DNA from: Bacillota bacterium
Lineage (GTDB): Bacteria; Bacillota; Clostridia; Christensenellales; SZUA-584
NCBI GenBank assembly: GCA_023436115.1
Contig: JAEZKQ010000007.1
Location: 1-63,353 of the forward strand
DNA length: 63,353 bases
Reading direction: 5' to 3'
Part shown: positions 42,237-51,709 of the stretch, piece after piece
Position numbering within the stretch: the first letter of the stretch is position 1
Layout: each line of letters starts with the position of its first letter
Made by a program: the position numbers and the translations under genes
The notes under the pieces: model-generated
Seen by the model: the letters and a program-made list of their open reading frames with translations, nothing else
The model's database searches: none
Told to the model about the DNA's origin: nothing

Positions 42237-44147
42237 ATGAGGGATAAAAAAAACGATTGGCAAAAACATGCGCGCAGGAGGCTTTTTGACAAGCACGAAC
42301 CGACGCGGCTAACACGGCTGGACTGGCTCGTGATGCTAGGGATTACGCTGCTGTACGCTGTGGTAGCGTTCATTAACCTTGGTGCATTTGAAATACCCGA
42401 AACCTTCTACAACATGGACGGCGACGAAATCGTCGTTGAGTTTGAGGACACACAGGACATATCGAGCATACGGTACTTTACATCACTGGGAACGGGCAAA
42501 TTCTCTTTCTTTGTGTCTGAGGACGGCGAAGGCTATACCCCCATCATGATGCAGAAGACGGAGACAGACGAAAACGGTGAAACGGTGACCACCTCTGAAC
42601 CGGTTGAAGTGGAGCACGCGGCCACGGATATGTACGAATGGCAGTTTGTTGATGCCGTGTTTAGGGCAAAATATGTGTCTATTCATGTGGACGAGCCGGG
42701 GCTTAGAATGCTGGAGATGGGTTTTTGTGACGCTGACGGAAGTCCGGTCGCCATCGCTTCGGCAAAAAGCACCAACCCGGACGCCCCGCGCGGCAACTCG
42801 CCCGAAAAGATGTTTGATGAGCAGCGGTTTGTACCCAAACAGACGTATTATATGACCGAAATGTACTTCGATGAGGTCTACCACGCGCGTACAGCTTACG
42901 AGAATATCAATTACATAAAGCCTTACGAGATTACGCATCCGCCGCTTGGCAAGATCATTCTCGGTATCGGTATCCGTATATTCGGTATGAACCCGTTCGG
43001 CTGGCGCTTTATGGGCACTCTGTTCGGTGTGCTGATGCTGCCGCTTATGTACGTGTTCGCCAAACGCTTATTTAAGAATACGCTTTACGCGTTTATACCC
43101 ACCGCACTTTTTGCCTTGGATTTTATGCACTATACGCAAACGCGCATTGCCACCATAGACAGCTACAGCATATTCTTCATTATGCTGATGTACCTTTTCA
43201 TGTACATGTATACGGAAACCAATTACAACCGCCAGCCGCTTAAAAAGTCGTTGCTGCCGCTTGCGCTTTGCGGTGTTGCGTTCGGGCTGGGTGCCGCGAC
43301 GAAATGGCTGTGCATCTATGCCGGGGCAGGCCTTGCGGTGTTGCTGTTTATACAGCTTTTCAAACGTTACCGTGAATATCGCTATGCAATTGAGGCGCTT
43401 GGTGAAGAGCGCGAGGAAGAGATGGAGCCGGGCCGCCGCGCGCTGCTGGAAAGCTTAAGCCAGAACTACTTCAGAAAGACATTTATCACACTGCTGTGGT
43501 GTGTTTTGTTTTTCATCGTTGTGCCGCTTGTCATTTATCTGCTTTCATACATTCCTTACATGCTTGTGGAAGGGGAAGGCGCGTACACCTTTGCTGACAT
43601 TCTGCACAATCAGGAATACATGTTCAACTACCACGCGAATCTGAATCCGGATCGTCCGCACCCGTTTAACTCTGAATGGTATACCTGGCCTATCAATATG
43701 CGCCCCGTGTTCTTCTTCCAGGGCAAGGGCTATCCCGAAGGCATAATGTCGTCGATGTCAACAATGGGCAATCCGGCTATCTGGTGGGGCGGCCTCGGTG
43801 CGGTAATAGCGCTGATTGTGATCCGCATACGAAAAGGGCGGCTGGGACGCGAGACGTTCTTCTTGGCAGTGGCGGCGCTGTCGCAGTACCTGCCGTGGGT
43901 GCTGATATCGCGCGAAACATATATTTACCACTATTTTGCCACACTTCCGTTTTTGATATTGCTCATGGGCGTGCTGGCCAAATACCTGATTGAGCATACG
44001 AAACACGGTAAAAAAGCGGTGTTCATATACCTTGGTGTTTGTCTTGTGCTGTTTATTATGTTTTATCCGATCACGACGGGAACTGTTGTATCGAGGACTT
44101 ATTCGGATATATTCTTACGCTGGCTGCCGTCTTGGCCGTTCTATTAA
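42237..44147 (+). CDS. PMT-type protein O-mannosyltransferase-like enzyme
   Basis: About 636 residues. One TM near the N-terminus is followed by an extracytoplasmic insert (about 40-190) rich in beta strands, resembling a discoidin-type domain. Then comes the GT39 core: YFDEVYHARTAYENI (acidic D-E pair), ITHPPLGKIILGIG, GWRFMGTLFGV, and DFMHYTQTRIATID. It matches the bacterial PMT family, which transfers mannose from a polyprenyl phosphate to secreted proteins. ATG 42237 is chosen for AAAGGA 8 bp upstream; ATG 42210 overlaps the preceding stop and is an alternative. The insert is unusual and could recruit acceptor proteins, an inference. Confidence 0.85.
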   Translation: MRDKKNDWQKHARRRLFDKHEPTRLTRLDWLVMLGITLLYAVVAFINLGAFEIPETFYNMDGDEIVVEFEDTQDISSIRYFTSLGTGKFSFFVSEDGEGYTPIMMQKTETDENGETVTTSEPVEVEHAATDMYEWQFVDAVFRAKYVSIHVDEPGLRMLEMGFCDADGSPVAIASAKSTNPDAPRGNSPEKMFDEQRFVPKQTYYMTEMYFDEVYHARTAYENINYIKPYEITHPPLGKIILGIGIRIFGMNPFGWRFMGTLFGVLMLPLMYVFAKRLFKNTLYAFIPTALFALDFMHYTQTRIATIDSYSIFFIMLMYLFMYMYTETNYNRQPLKKSLLPLALCGVAFGLGAATKWLCIYAGAGLAVLLFIQLFKRYREYRYAIEALGEEREEEMEPGRRALLESLSQNYFRKTFITLLWCVLFFIVVPLVIYLLSYIPYMLVEGEGAYTFADILHNQEYMFNYHANLNPDRPHPFNSEWYTWPINMRPVFFFQGKGYPEGIMSSMSTMGNPAIWWGGLGAVIALIVIRIRKGRLGRETFFLAVAALSQYLPWVLISRETYIYHYFATLPFLILLMGVLAKYLIEHTKHGKKAVFIYLGVCLVLFIMFYPITTGTVVSRTYSDIFLRWLPSWPFY

Positions 44148-44158
44148 GGAGTTAAAAG

Positions 44159-44656
44159 GTGCTCAAGGAAGTCTTTAAAAATAACAAGAAGAATATTGGA
44201 CACTTCGTTAAATTTCTGTGCGTGGGCATTGTCAACTTTCTTGTGGATTACGGCGTTCTCACGCTGCTGAACTCTGTTTTCGGATGTCCGCTGGTACTGA
44301 GCAACATTATTTCATATACATGCGGTGTTACCAACAGCTTTCTGCTTAACCGTTACTGGACATTTAAAAAGAAGCTCAAATTCTTCTCGGCCTATAGCAT
44401 CAATCTGGGGAGAAGGGTTGATAAAGCGCGTACCATCCATCCGGTGTTTCTCTCGGTGGATTTTATTAAGTTTTTGTTTGTTAATCTCGTATCGCTGGGC
44501 GTGAACACGCTCGCGGTCTATATACTCGGCGATCTGTACGGTCTGCCTAACATCATTGCTAAACTCATCGCTACCGTCTTTTCATTTACCGTCAATTTTG
44601 CGGGCAACAAGCTGCTCGTTTTCAGGGACGAGCCGGCAATGTCCGCACAAGAATAG
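44159..44656 (+). CDS. GtrA-family membrane protein
   Basis: 165 residues, four TM segments, with FVKFLCVGIVNFLVDYGVLTLL, a GtrA opening, and later NRYWTFKKK. GtrA proteins help move lipid-linked sugars (often undecaprenyl-P-glucose) across the membrane, so it fits as partner of the two preceding GT-C enzymes. GTG 44159 has AAGGAG about 8 bp upstream. Confidence 0.88.
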   Translation: MLKEVFKNNKKNIGHFVKFLCVGIVNFLVDYGVLTLLNSVFGCPLVLSNIISYTCGVTNSFLLNRYWTFKKKLKFFSAYSINLGRRVDKARTIHPVFLSVDFIKFLFVNLVSLGVNTLAVYILGDLYGLPNIIAKLIATVFSFTVNFAGNKLLVFRDEPAMSAQE

Positions 44657-44676
44657 AAGAAAAGAAGGGCAAGGCA

Positions 44677-46194
44677 TTGCTGTCCAAAATTACGAGTTTC
44701 GCTCTGCTCGGGCTCACAGGATTTCCTGTCGTGGTGGAAGCGGACATTTCTTCGGGTATGCCCAGCTATGAAACGGTCGGGCTGCCGGGCGCAGCCGTGC
44801 GCGAATCCAAGGAACGCGTACGCGCCGCAATCAAGAATTCGGGTTACAGTTATCCTCAGCAGCGTATTACCATCAATCTTGCACCTGCCGATTTAAAAAA
44901 ACAGGGGCCGATTTACGACCTCGCAATAGCGCTCGGGCTGCTCTGCGCGAGCGGTCAGGTTTTGCCGCCCGATGAAAAGAGCGTTTTTTTGGGTGAGCTC
45001 TCGCTGGACGGGCAATTAAGAGGTATTGCGGGCGCGCTGCCTATGACGATTGCCGCGCGGGAAGCGGGATTTGAAAAGCTGTTTATTCCGCCTCAGAACG
45101 CGGGAGAGGTGGCCTATATACAAGGGATCGAAGTCTATCCGGTGCCGACTCTTGCCGCTTTGGAAGCGCATTTGGCGGGGCGGGAAAAGATCACTGCGTA
45201 CCCCACGCTGATCTATAAGCCAGACGACGGGGAGCTATGCGTCAGCGACATGGCGCACATACGCGGTCAGCAGCAGGCGCGCCGTGCGCTGGAAATTGCG
45301 GCGGCAGGATCACACAATCTGCTCTTCATCGGGCCGCCGGGCTCCGGCAAGACGATGCTTGCCCGGGCTGTGCCGGGTATACTGCCCGATCTTTGCTTTG
45401 AAGAAGCGCTGGAAATATCCAAAATACAATCGGTTTGCGGCCTAAACGTGGGCGGCATCGCCGCAACGCGTCCGTTTCGCAGCCCGCATCATACGCTTTC
45501 CACGGCGGCGCTTACGGGCGGCGGTTATCAGGTGATGCCGGGTGAGTTGAGTCTGGCACACGGCGGCGTGCTGTTTCTGGATGAACTGGCCGAGTTTAAA
45601 CGCGAAGCGCTCGAAGCGCTGCGCCAGCCGCTGGAAGACAGGCAGATCAGCATCGCGCGTGCCAATGCGAAGATCACCTATCCGGCTAATGTGATGCTGA
45701 TTGCGTCCATGAACCCGTGCCCTTGCGGCCATTACGGCAGTGATAAGCCGTGCCGATGCTCGCCGCGTGAGATCAACCAGTACCTTTCCCGTATTAGCGG
45801 GCCTCTTCTCGATCGTATCGATATGCACATCGGTATGGATTCGGTCACATACGGTGAGCTCACGGATGATAAACCCGGCGAGACATCCCGCGTCGTCAGA
45901 GCGCGCGTCAATGCGGCGAGAGAGCGTCAGCGGCGGCGCTATGCAGGGACAGGGATATACGGAAACGCGTCGCTTTCGGGAGAACAGCTGGAGACGCACT
46001 GCGCGCTAAACGTTCCCAGCCAAAAACTCATGGAAACGGCCTATACCGCTTTTGGTTTAAGCCCGCGCGGACGCGCGCGTGTACTCAAGGTGGCGCGAAC
46101 CATTGCCGACCTTGCGGGCGCGGAAACCATTTTAGAGACCCATCTTGCCGAAGCGCTGCAATACCGCGCGCCGGACAAACGCTATTGGGGATGA
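44677..46194 (+). CDS. comM: YifB/ComM family Mg-chelatase-like AAA+ ATPase
   Basis: 505 residues. The N-terminal LonC-like domain has MPSYETVGLPGAAVRESKER and TINLAPADLKK. The AAA+ core has Walker A GPPGSGKTMLARAVPG, Walker B GGVLFLDELAEF, and CPCGHYG with DRIDMHI. ComM in other bacteria acts as a branch-migration helicase in transformation. TTG start at 44677, with AGAAGGG upstream. It overlaps dprA, consistent with a DNA uptake/recombination pair. Confidence 0.93.
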   Translation: MLSKITSFALLGLTGFPVVVEADISSGMPSYETVGLPGAAVRESKERVRAAIKNSGYSYPQQRITINLAPADLKKQGPIYDLAIALGLLCASGQVLPPDEKSVFLGELSLDGQLRGIAGALPMTIAAREAGFEKLFIPPQNAGEVAYIQGIEVYPVPTLAALEAHLAGREKITAYPTLIYKPDDGELCVSDMAHIRGQQQARRALEIAAAGSHNLLFIGPPGSGKTMLARAVPGILPDLCFEEALEISKIQSVCGLNVGGIAATRPFRSPHHTLSTAALTGGGYQVMPGELSLAHGGVLFLDELAEFKREALEALRQPLEDRQISIARANAKITYPANVMLIASMNPCPCGHYGSDKPCRCSPREINQYLSRISGPLLDRIDMHIGMDSVTYGELTDDKPGETSRVVRARVNAARERQRRRYAGTGIYGNASLSGEQLETHCALNVPSQKLMETAYTAFGLSPRGRARVLKVARTIADLAGAETILETHLAEALQYRAPDKRYWG

Positions 46195-47273
46195 GCATGC
46201 GCGAATATAATGAAGAAGAAAAATGTTGGATATGGCTGGCTTCCTTGGGCCTAGGGGCAAAGACGTTTTATCAGGTCGTCAAAACGTTTGGGTCTGCCGC
46301 GGGGTTTTTCAAAGCCTTGGAGCTCGGCTTAGAGCTGCCGCAAACGCTTAGCGCCGAAACGCTCTGTCTCGCGCGCGCGGCCGCATCTAGACAGCGTATA
46401 ACGGAACTGCTCTGCGAGCTGTCAACGAAAAATATAGATGCCATAACCCGTATCAGCGAAGGTTATCCTGAGCCGCTTGCAAATATTCCGTGGCCACCGC
46501 CCGTGCTGTTCATCAAAGGACAGCTTCCTGATTTGGCCCGTACTGTGGGAATCGTGGGCACAAGGCGCTGTTCTCGCCGCGGCTATGAATTTACGCGCAG
46601 CCTCGCCGGTGAATTAAACGGCATGTGCGTTGTCTCGGGTATGGCGCGCGGTATCGACACAGCCGCGCATCTGGGTGCGCTGGACGCGGATGCGCCCACG
46701 GTAGCAGTTTTGGGCTGCGGCGTGGATGTGGTTTATCCGCCGGAAAGCGAGCAACTGTACCAAAATATCATACAGAACGGCGCGGTGATTTCGGAGCTTC
46801 CTGTGGGTGCTGCGCCCTATATGGGTAACTTTCCGGTACGAAACCGTATCATTGCAGGTCTGTCCAAAGGATTACTGGTCGTCGAGTCTGAGAGCAAGGG
46901 CGGCACCGCCATTACGGCTTCGCTTGCGGTCCAATATGGCAAAGATGTGTTTGCCGTGCCGGGCGCGCCCTATTTGAGCACATCAGAGCTGCCTAACGCG
47001 CTGATTGCCGCGGGGGCCGCTCCCGTCCGCACCGCTTCGGATATCTGTGATTATTATAATGAAGGAAAAATGCAAACTACTAAACAAGAGGCCGTTCCCG
47101 TGCTGGATTTGACACAGGCACGTATTTATGAGCAATTGAGGCAGGGAGATTTAAGCCCCGAAGGCGTGGCCGCATATACCGGATTTACGCCGGGTGAGGT
47201 CAGCGTAGCGCTGACCATGATGGAACTTTCGGGCGTAATCCGACGTCTGCCCGGTGGAAAGTACGGTGTTTAG
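46191..47273 (+). CDS. dprA: DNA processing protein DprA/Smf
   Basis: 360 residues. The Rossmann-like core has GIVGTRRCSRRGYEF, SGMARGIDTAAHLGAL, ELPVGAAPYMGNFPVRNRII, and KGGTAITASLAVQYG. The C-terminal winged helix spans about 300-360 (VAAYTGFTPGEVSVALTMME). It loads RecA on incoming single strands in transformation. ATG 46191 overlaps the comM stop. It ends the operon; a terminator follows at 47388. Confidence 0.94.
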   Translation: MSMREYNEEEKCWIWLASLGLGAKTFYQVVKTFGSAAGFFKALELGLELPQTLSAETLCLARAAASRQRITELLCELSTKNIDAITRISEGYPEPLANIPWPPPVLFIKGQLPDLARTVGIVGTRRCSRRGYEFTRSLAGELNGMCVVSGMARGIDTAAHLGALDADAPTVAVLGCGVDVVYPPESEQLYQNIIQNGAVISELPVGAAPYMGNFPVRNRIIAGLSKGLLVVESESKGGTAITASLAVQYGKDVFAVPGAPYLSTSELPNALIAAGAAPVRTASDICDYYNEGKMQTTKQEAVPVLDLTQARIYEQLRQGDLSPEGVAAYTGFTPGEVSVALTMMELSGVIRRLPGGKYGV

Positions 47274-47387
47274 CTGTATTATCACCGCCGCTACACCCAT
47301 ATCATTATTTCAAAGGAACATATGGATACGATTTCAAATGCGAGGCTAAGTGCTGAAACAGACCGGAGTAACATCATTTGACTTGTA

Positions 47388-47427
47388 CAAAGCTCACTGT
47401 ATTGATATGATGCATGAGCTTTATTTA
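47388..47427 (+). terminator. Hairpin terminator after dprA
   Basis: AAAGCTCA at 47388-47395 pairs with TGAGCTTT at 47414-47421, with an 18-nt loop and TATTTAT after. Weak but placed as expected 115 bp after dprA. Confidence 0.55.
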
Positions 47428-47500
47428 TGTTTGGACAGCTTGATATGTGTTTACTTGCTTTTTATATTATGCTTTTTACCAATGTCATAAAAGCATATTG

Positions 47501-47530
47501 TTGTATTAACAGATATGCCTGTGCTATAAT
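47501..47530 (+). promoter_or_regulatory. Probable promoter of topA
   Basis: TTGTAT at 47501-47506 and TATAAT at 47525-47530, spacing 18 bp. The following leader of about 180 nt (to 47718) contains no open frame of note but has a GTGGGC-x7-GCGCCC hairpin around 47667-47685 within an AGCC...GGCT frame, so the transcript leader may be structured. Confidence 0.55.
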
Positions 47531-47718
47531 CGAGCCGCATTATACATTTGCTGCAAAACCAAAAAGAGGAAGTCATCCTTGATTTTTTGGGATATCGCAT
47601 TTATAATCTGCTTTTATAAGGCAAAAAGTGTTGAAATGGCACAAAGCCGCATAAAATAGCCACAAGGTGGGCAAACTGTGCGCCCGTAAGGCTAAAAGTA
47701 ACGAGCATGGAGAAAGTG

Positions 47719-49863
47719 ATGCAAAAGAGTACCGCGAAAAAGGAATCCAAGCCCAAAAAAGCGGCCAAAAAAGGCTACGACCTCGTCATCGTCGAGTCTC
47801 CCGCAAAGGCCAAGACTATCAGCCAGTTTCTAGGGAGCGGCTATAAGGTGCAAGCCAGCGGTGGCCACGTGCGTGATCTCCCCAAAAGTACGCTGGGCGT
47901 GGATGTTGAAAACGATTTTGAGCCAAAGTATATTCAGATCAGGGGTAAAAAGGACATTATTAGTGCGATGAAGGCGGGCGCGTCAGGCGCGCGTAACATT
48001 TATCTCGCAACCGACCCTGACCGTGAAGGCGAGGCGATATCGTGGCATATTGCCAACATGCTGGGCGTGGATGCAGCAGAGGTCAGCCGCATCGAGTTTA
48101 ACGAGATCACCAAAAACGCGGTGACCAATGCGATACAGCACCCAAGGAAAATCAACCTTGATCTTGTGGACGCCCAACAGGCGCGGCGTGTGCTCGACAG
48201 GCTTGTCGGTTATAAGCTAAGCCCGTTGCTTTGGCGCAAGGTCAAAAAGGGCCTCTCCGCCGGACGTGTGCAGTCTGTGGCGGTACGTATTATATGTGAC
48301 CGTGAGGATGAGATTACGGCTTTTGTGCCCGAAGAGTTCTGGACGATCACCGCACGGCTTTCCGACAGCGCAAAAACCAATGAGTTTGATGCCAAGTTCT
48401 ATGGACGCGGTGATGAGAAGCAAAAGCTGGGTTCTAAGGCTGATGCCGATAAGGTGCTGGCTGCCGTTCAGGGAAAAGATTTTACTATCAGCAGCATTAA
48501 AAAAGGAACAAAGAAAAAGAACGCGCCCGCGCCTTTTACCACAAGCTATCTGCAGCAGGCTGCCTCGGGTGCGCTTGGGTTTACTGCAAAACGCACAATG
48601 CTCGTAGCCCAGCAGCTTTATGAAGGCGTAGAGATCGGCACCGGCGGCCCTGTGGGTCTGGTCACTTATATCCGTACCGACTCGACACGCGTATCGGAGG
48701 AGGCGCTGAGCGCTGTTCGTGAATATATAGAAGCCGAATACGGCAAGGACTATCTGCCCGAGAAGCCCAACTATTTCAAGAAGTCCCAAAAGGCTCAGGA
48801 TGCGCATGAGGCGATTCGTCCGTCGCATATGGAGATAAACCCTGAGTCGCTTAAAAATACACTTTCCAAGGATCAATACAGGCTTTATAAGCTGATATAC
48901 AACCGTTTCGTCGCGAGCCAGATGGCCCCCTCTGTGTCTGAGACCATGCAGGTGACGCTAAATGCCGGGGACTGCACGTTCCGCGCCAGCGGTTCTCGTG
49001 TGTTGTTCAAGGGCTATACTGTGGCATACAGCAGCGAGGAGGACGAAACCAAGGACACGCTGCTACCTCCTTTAAACGAGGGCGAAGTTTGTCCGCTGCT
49101 TTCGCTTGTGCCCAAGCAGAACTTCACACAACCGCCCAGCCGCTACACCGAAGCGACGCTGGTGCGCGCGCTCGAAGAAAAAGGCATCGGCAGGCCGAGC
49201 ACTTATGCGCCTATTATTTCGACGATACAGGATCGCCATTATATCGAAAAGGACGGTAAGTCGCTAAAACCCACTGAGCTGGGCGGCATTGTCAACAATC
49301 TCATGAAACAGAATTTTTCTGATATTGTTGACGTTGAGTTCACGGCCGATCTTGAAAACAAGCTGGATGATATCGAGAACGGCGGCAAGCAGTGGAAAAA
49401 GCTTTTAAGCGATTTTTACAAGCCTTTTGAACAGACGCTAGAGCAGGCTGATAAAAACGTGGAACGCGTGGAGCTGCCTGTTAAAGAATCTGACGTAGTC
49501 TGTGAGAAATGCGGCCAGATGATGGTCTATAAAGATGGCAGGTTTGGCCCGTTCCTTGCGTGCCCGGGCTATCCCGAGTGCAAGAATACCAAACCTGTTG
49601 TTAAATACATCGATACGCCGTGTCCCAAGTGCGGCAAACGCATTGTTGAAAAACGTTCCGCCAAGACAAGAAAAACGTTTTATGGTTGTGAGGGCTACCC
49701 GGAATGTGATTTTGTATCGTGGGATATGCCAATCGCCGACAAGTGCGAAGCTTGCGGTTCTATGATGGTGCTGCGCAGGCTCTCGGGAGGCAGCAGCTAC
49801 AAGAAATGCTCGAATCCCGAATGTATCAAGAATCAAAGAAAGAAAGCCGATGACAGCGAATAA
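47719..49863 (+). CDS. topA: DNA topoisomerase I
   Basis: 714 residues. A Lys-rich start leads into YDLVIVESPAKAKTISQFLG (TOPRIM). Other landmarks are TDPDREGEAISWHI, the catalytic region TYIRTDSTRVS with the active Tyr, and three C-terminal Cys4 zinc fingers (CEKCGQMMVY...CPGYPEC, CPKCGKRI...CEGYPEC, CEACGSMM...CSNPEC). It relaxes negative supercoils. ATG 47719 has GGAG 6 bp upstream; ATG 47707 lacks one. It overlaps trmFO by 14 bp. Confidence 0.96.
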   Translation: MQKSTAKKESKPKKAAKKGYDLVIVESPAKAKTISQFLGSGYKVQASGGHVRDLPKSTLGVDVENDFEPKYIQIRGKKDIISAMKAGASGARNIYLATDPDREGEAISWHIANMLGVDAAEVSRIEFNEITKNAVTNAIQHPRKINLDLVDAQQARRVLDRLVGYKLSPLLWRKVKKGLSAGRVQSVAVRIICDREDEITAFVPEEFWTITARLSDSAKTNEFDAKFYGRGDEKQKLGSKADADKVLAAVQGKDFTISSIKKGTKKKNAPAPFTTSYLQQAASGALGFTAKRTMLVAQQLYEGVEIGTGGPVGLVTYIRTDSTRVSEEALSAVREYIEAEYGKDYLPEKPNYFKKSQKAQDAHEAIRPSHMEINPESLKNTLSKDQYRLYKLIYNRFVASQMAPSVSETMQVTLNAGDCTFRASGSRVLFKGYTVAYSSEEDETKDTLLPPLNEGEVCPLLSLVPKQNFTQPPSRYTEATLVRALEEKGIGRPSTYAPIISTIQDRHYIEKDGKSLKPTELGGIVNNLMKQNFSDIVDVEFTADLENKLDDIENGGKQWKKLLSDFYKPFEQTLEQADKNVERVELPVKESDVVCEKCGQMMVYKDGRFGPFLACPGYPECKNTKPVVKYIDTPCPKCGKRIVEKRSAKTRKTFYGCEGYPECDFVSWDMPIADKCEACGSMMVLRRLSGGSSYKKCSNPECIKNQRKKADDSE

Positions 49864-51181
49864 AGCTGTCGTCATCGGCGCGGGGCTGGCAGGATGTGAG
49901 GCGGCGTATCAATTAGCCCGGCGCGGAATCAATGTAACACTGATTGAACAAAAACCCAACAAGCTTTCACCCGTGCATAAGTCGGGACTGTTCGCAGAGC
50001 TTGTTTGCTCGAACTCCTTTCGCGCGGAAGGGCTTTATAACGCGGTGGGGCTTTTGCAGCAGGAAATGCGCGAACTCGATTCGCTGATTATCAAAGCGGC
50101 GGATCATTCCAGAGTGCCCGCGGGCGGCGCGCTTGCTGTGAACAGAAGCCAGTTTGCAGCTTTTGTCACACGGGAGATCATTGAACACAAAAATATTGAG
50201 GTGAGACGCGAGGAAGCAGTAAAACTTCCGCAGGACGGTGTGGTCATCGCTGCGCCGGGTCCGTTGGTGGAGGGCACTCTCGCGGATGATATAATAAAAA
50301 CTGTCGGCAAAGGCATGCTCTCGTTCTACGACGCGGCGGCGCCTATCGTGATGGGCGAAACCATCGATATGTCGAAGGCCTTCTACGGCTCGCGCTATGA
50401 CAAGGGCGGCAGTGATGATTACATCAACTGCCCGATGAATGAGGAGCAGTACCGCGCCTTTTATGAGGCGCTGGTCAGCGCGGAAAGAGCACCGCTGCAC
50501 GGGTTCGAACAGGGCCGTGTATTCGAAGGCTGCATGCCCGTTGAGGTGATGGCAGGCCGCGGTTTTCAGACGCTGCTATTCGGGCCGTTAAAGCCAGTGG
50601 GCTTAAGAGCACCCGGCAGTGATGAACGCCCGTTTGCCGTTGTGCAGCTGCGGCGTGAGGATAAGGAAGGGCGGCTCTATAACCTTGTCGGATTTCAGAC
50701 GAACTTAAAGTTCGGAGAACAGCTGCGGGTGTTTCAAATGATACCCGGACTGGAGAATGCTGAATTTGTGCGTTTTGGCGTCATGCATAAAAATGCTTTT
50801 TTAGCGAGCCCCGGCTTGCTTAACAACAATTACGAGCTTACAAAACGACCCGGCCTCTTTTTCGCCGGTCAGATCACGGGCGTGGAAGGCTATGTGGAGA
50901 GCGCATCGAGCGGTCTGCTGGCAGGCCTGTTCGCCGCCTGTGACTTATTGGGACAGTCAAGGCCGTCTTTCAGCCGTAATACCGCGTGCGGTGCGCTGGC
51001 GGCGTATGTATCGGATTATGCGGGCGGGGACTTTCAGCCGATGAATATTACATTCGGTATCATGAATACATTGGAAACACGGGCAAAAGGGAAGGATAAG
51101 AAGAGAGAAACATCCGAGCGCGCGTTGGAAGAGATACAGCGCATTGCTCAAAGCCTTAAGGTAAAGGAGACAACGACATGA
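49850..51181 (+). CDS. trmFO: tRNA m5U54 methyltransferase TrmFO (FAD/folate dependent)
   Basis: 443 residues. FAD motif AVVIGAGLAGCEAAYQLARRG, then FAELVCSNSFRAEG and GRVFEGCMPVEVMA with the conserved catalytic Cys, and GQITGVEGYVESASSGL. It methylates U54 of tRNA using methylene-THF. Start inside topA; stop overlaps hslV (ATGA). The topA-trmFO-hslVU order is typical of Firmicutes, but xerC, usually between trmFO and hslV, is missing. Confidence 0.96.
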   Translation: MTANKAVVIGAGLAGCEAAYQLARRGINVTLIEQKPNKLSPVHKSGLFAELVCSNSFRAEGLYNAVGLLQQEMRELDSLIIKAADHSRVPAGGALAVNRSQFAAFVTREIIEHKNIEVRREEAVKLPQDGVVIAAPGPLVEGTLADDIIKTVGKGMLSFYDAAAPIVMGETIDMSKAFYGSRYDKGGSDDYINCPMNEEQYRAFYEALVSAERAPLHGFEQGRVFEGCMPVEVMAGRGFQTLLFGPLKPVGLRAPGSDERPFAVVQLRREDKEGRLYNLVGFQTNLKFGEQLRVFQMIPGLENAEFVRFGVMHKNAFLASPGLLNNNYELTKRPGLFFAGQITGVEGYVESASSGLLAGLFAACDLLGQSRPSFSRNTACGALAAYVSDYAGGDFQPMNITFGIMNTLETRAKGKDKKRETSERALEEIQRIAQSLKVKETTT

Positions 51182-51708
51182 TGGAAGGTACAACGATCGT
51201 CGCGGTGCGGCGTGACGGAAAATGTGCGGTGGCCGGAGACGGGCAGGTGACATTCGGCCAGAATACGATCATGAAGCATAATGCCAAAAAGGTACGGCGG
51301 CTTTATAACGATAAGGTTGTCGTCGGTTTTGCGGGCAGCGTGGCAGATGCGTTCACGCTCTCCGACAGGTTTGAAGCCAAGCTGGAGCAATACAGCGGCA
51401 GCTTGCAGCGTGCGGCGGTCGAGCTCGCACAGGAATGGCGGAGCGATAAATTGCTGCGCAAGCTGGAAGCGATGCTTATCGCGGCGGATAAGGATGAGCT
51501 GCTTGTCATATCGGGCAGCGGCGAGGTCATCATGCCGGACGACGATGTTGCAGCGATCGGCTCGGGCGGCAGCTATGCGCTGGCAGCAGCCAAGGCGCTT
51601 AAGGAAAACACGGAACTGAGCGCACTGGAAATCGCGCAGAAGGCCATTAAGATCGCGGGTAACATCTGCATATTCACCAACGACCATATCACGGTGGAGG
51701 AGGTATAG
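51178..51708 (+). CDS. hslV: ATP-dependent protease subunit HslV (ClpQ)
   Basis: 176 residues. MMEGTTIVAVRRDGKCAVAG gives the proteasome-type N-terminus: the catalytic Thr is expected to be exposed by removal of the first residues (TTIVAV). GDGQVTFGQ and GSGGSYALAAAKAL are standard. Partner of HslU. Start overlaps trmFO. Confidence 0.95.
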   Translation: MMEGTTIVAVRRDGKCAVAGDGQVTFGQNTIMKHNAKKVRRLYNDKVVVGFAGSVADAFTLSDRFEAKLEQYSGSLQRAAVELAQEWRSDKLLRKLEAMLIAADKDELLVISGSGEVIMPDDDVAAIGSGGSYALAAAKALKENTELSALEIAQKAIKIAGNICIFTNDHITVEEV

Positions 51709-51709
51709 C

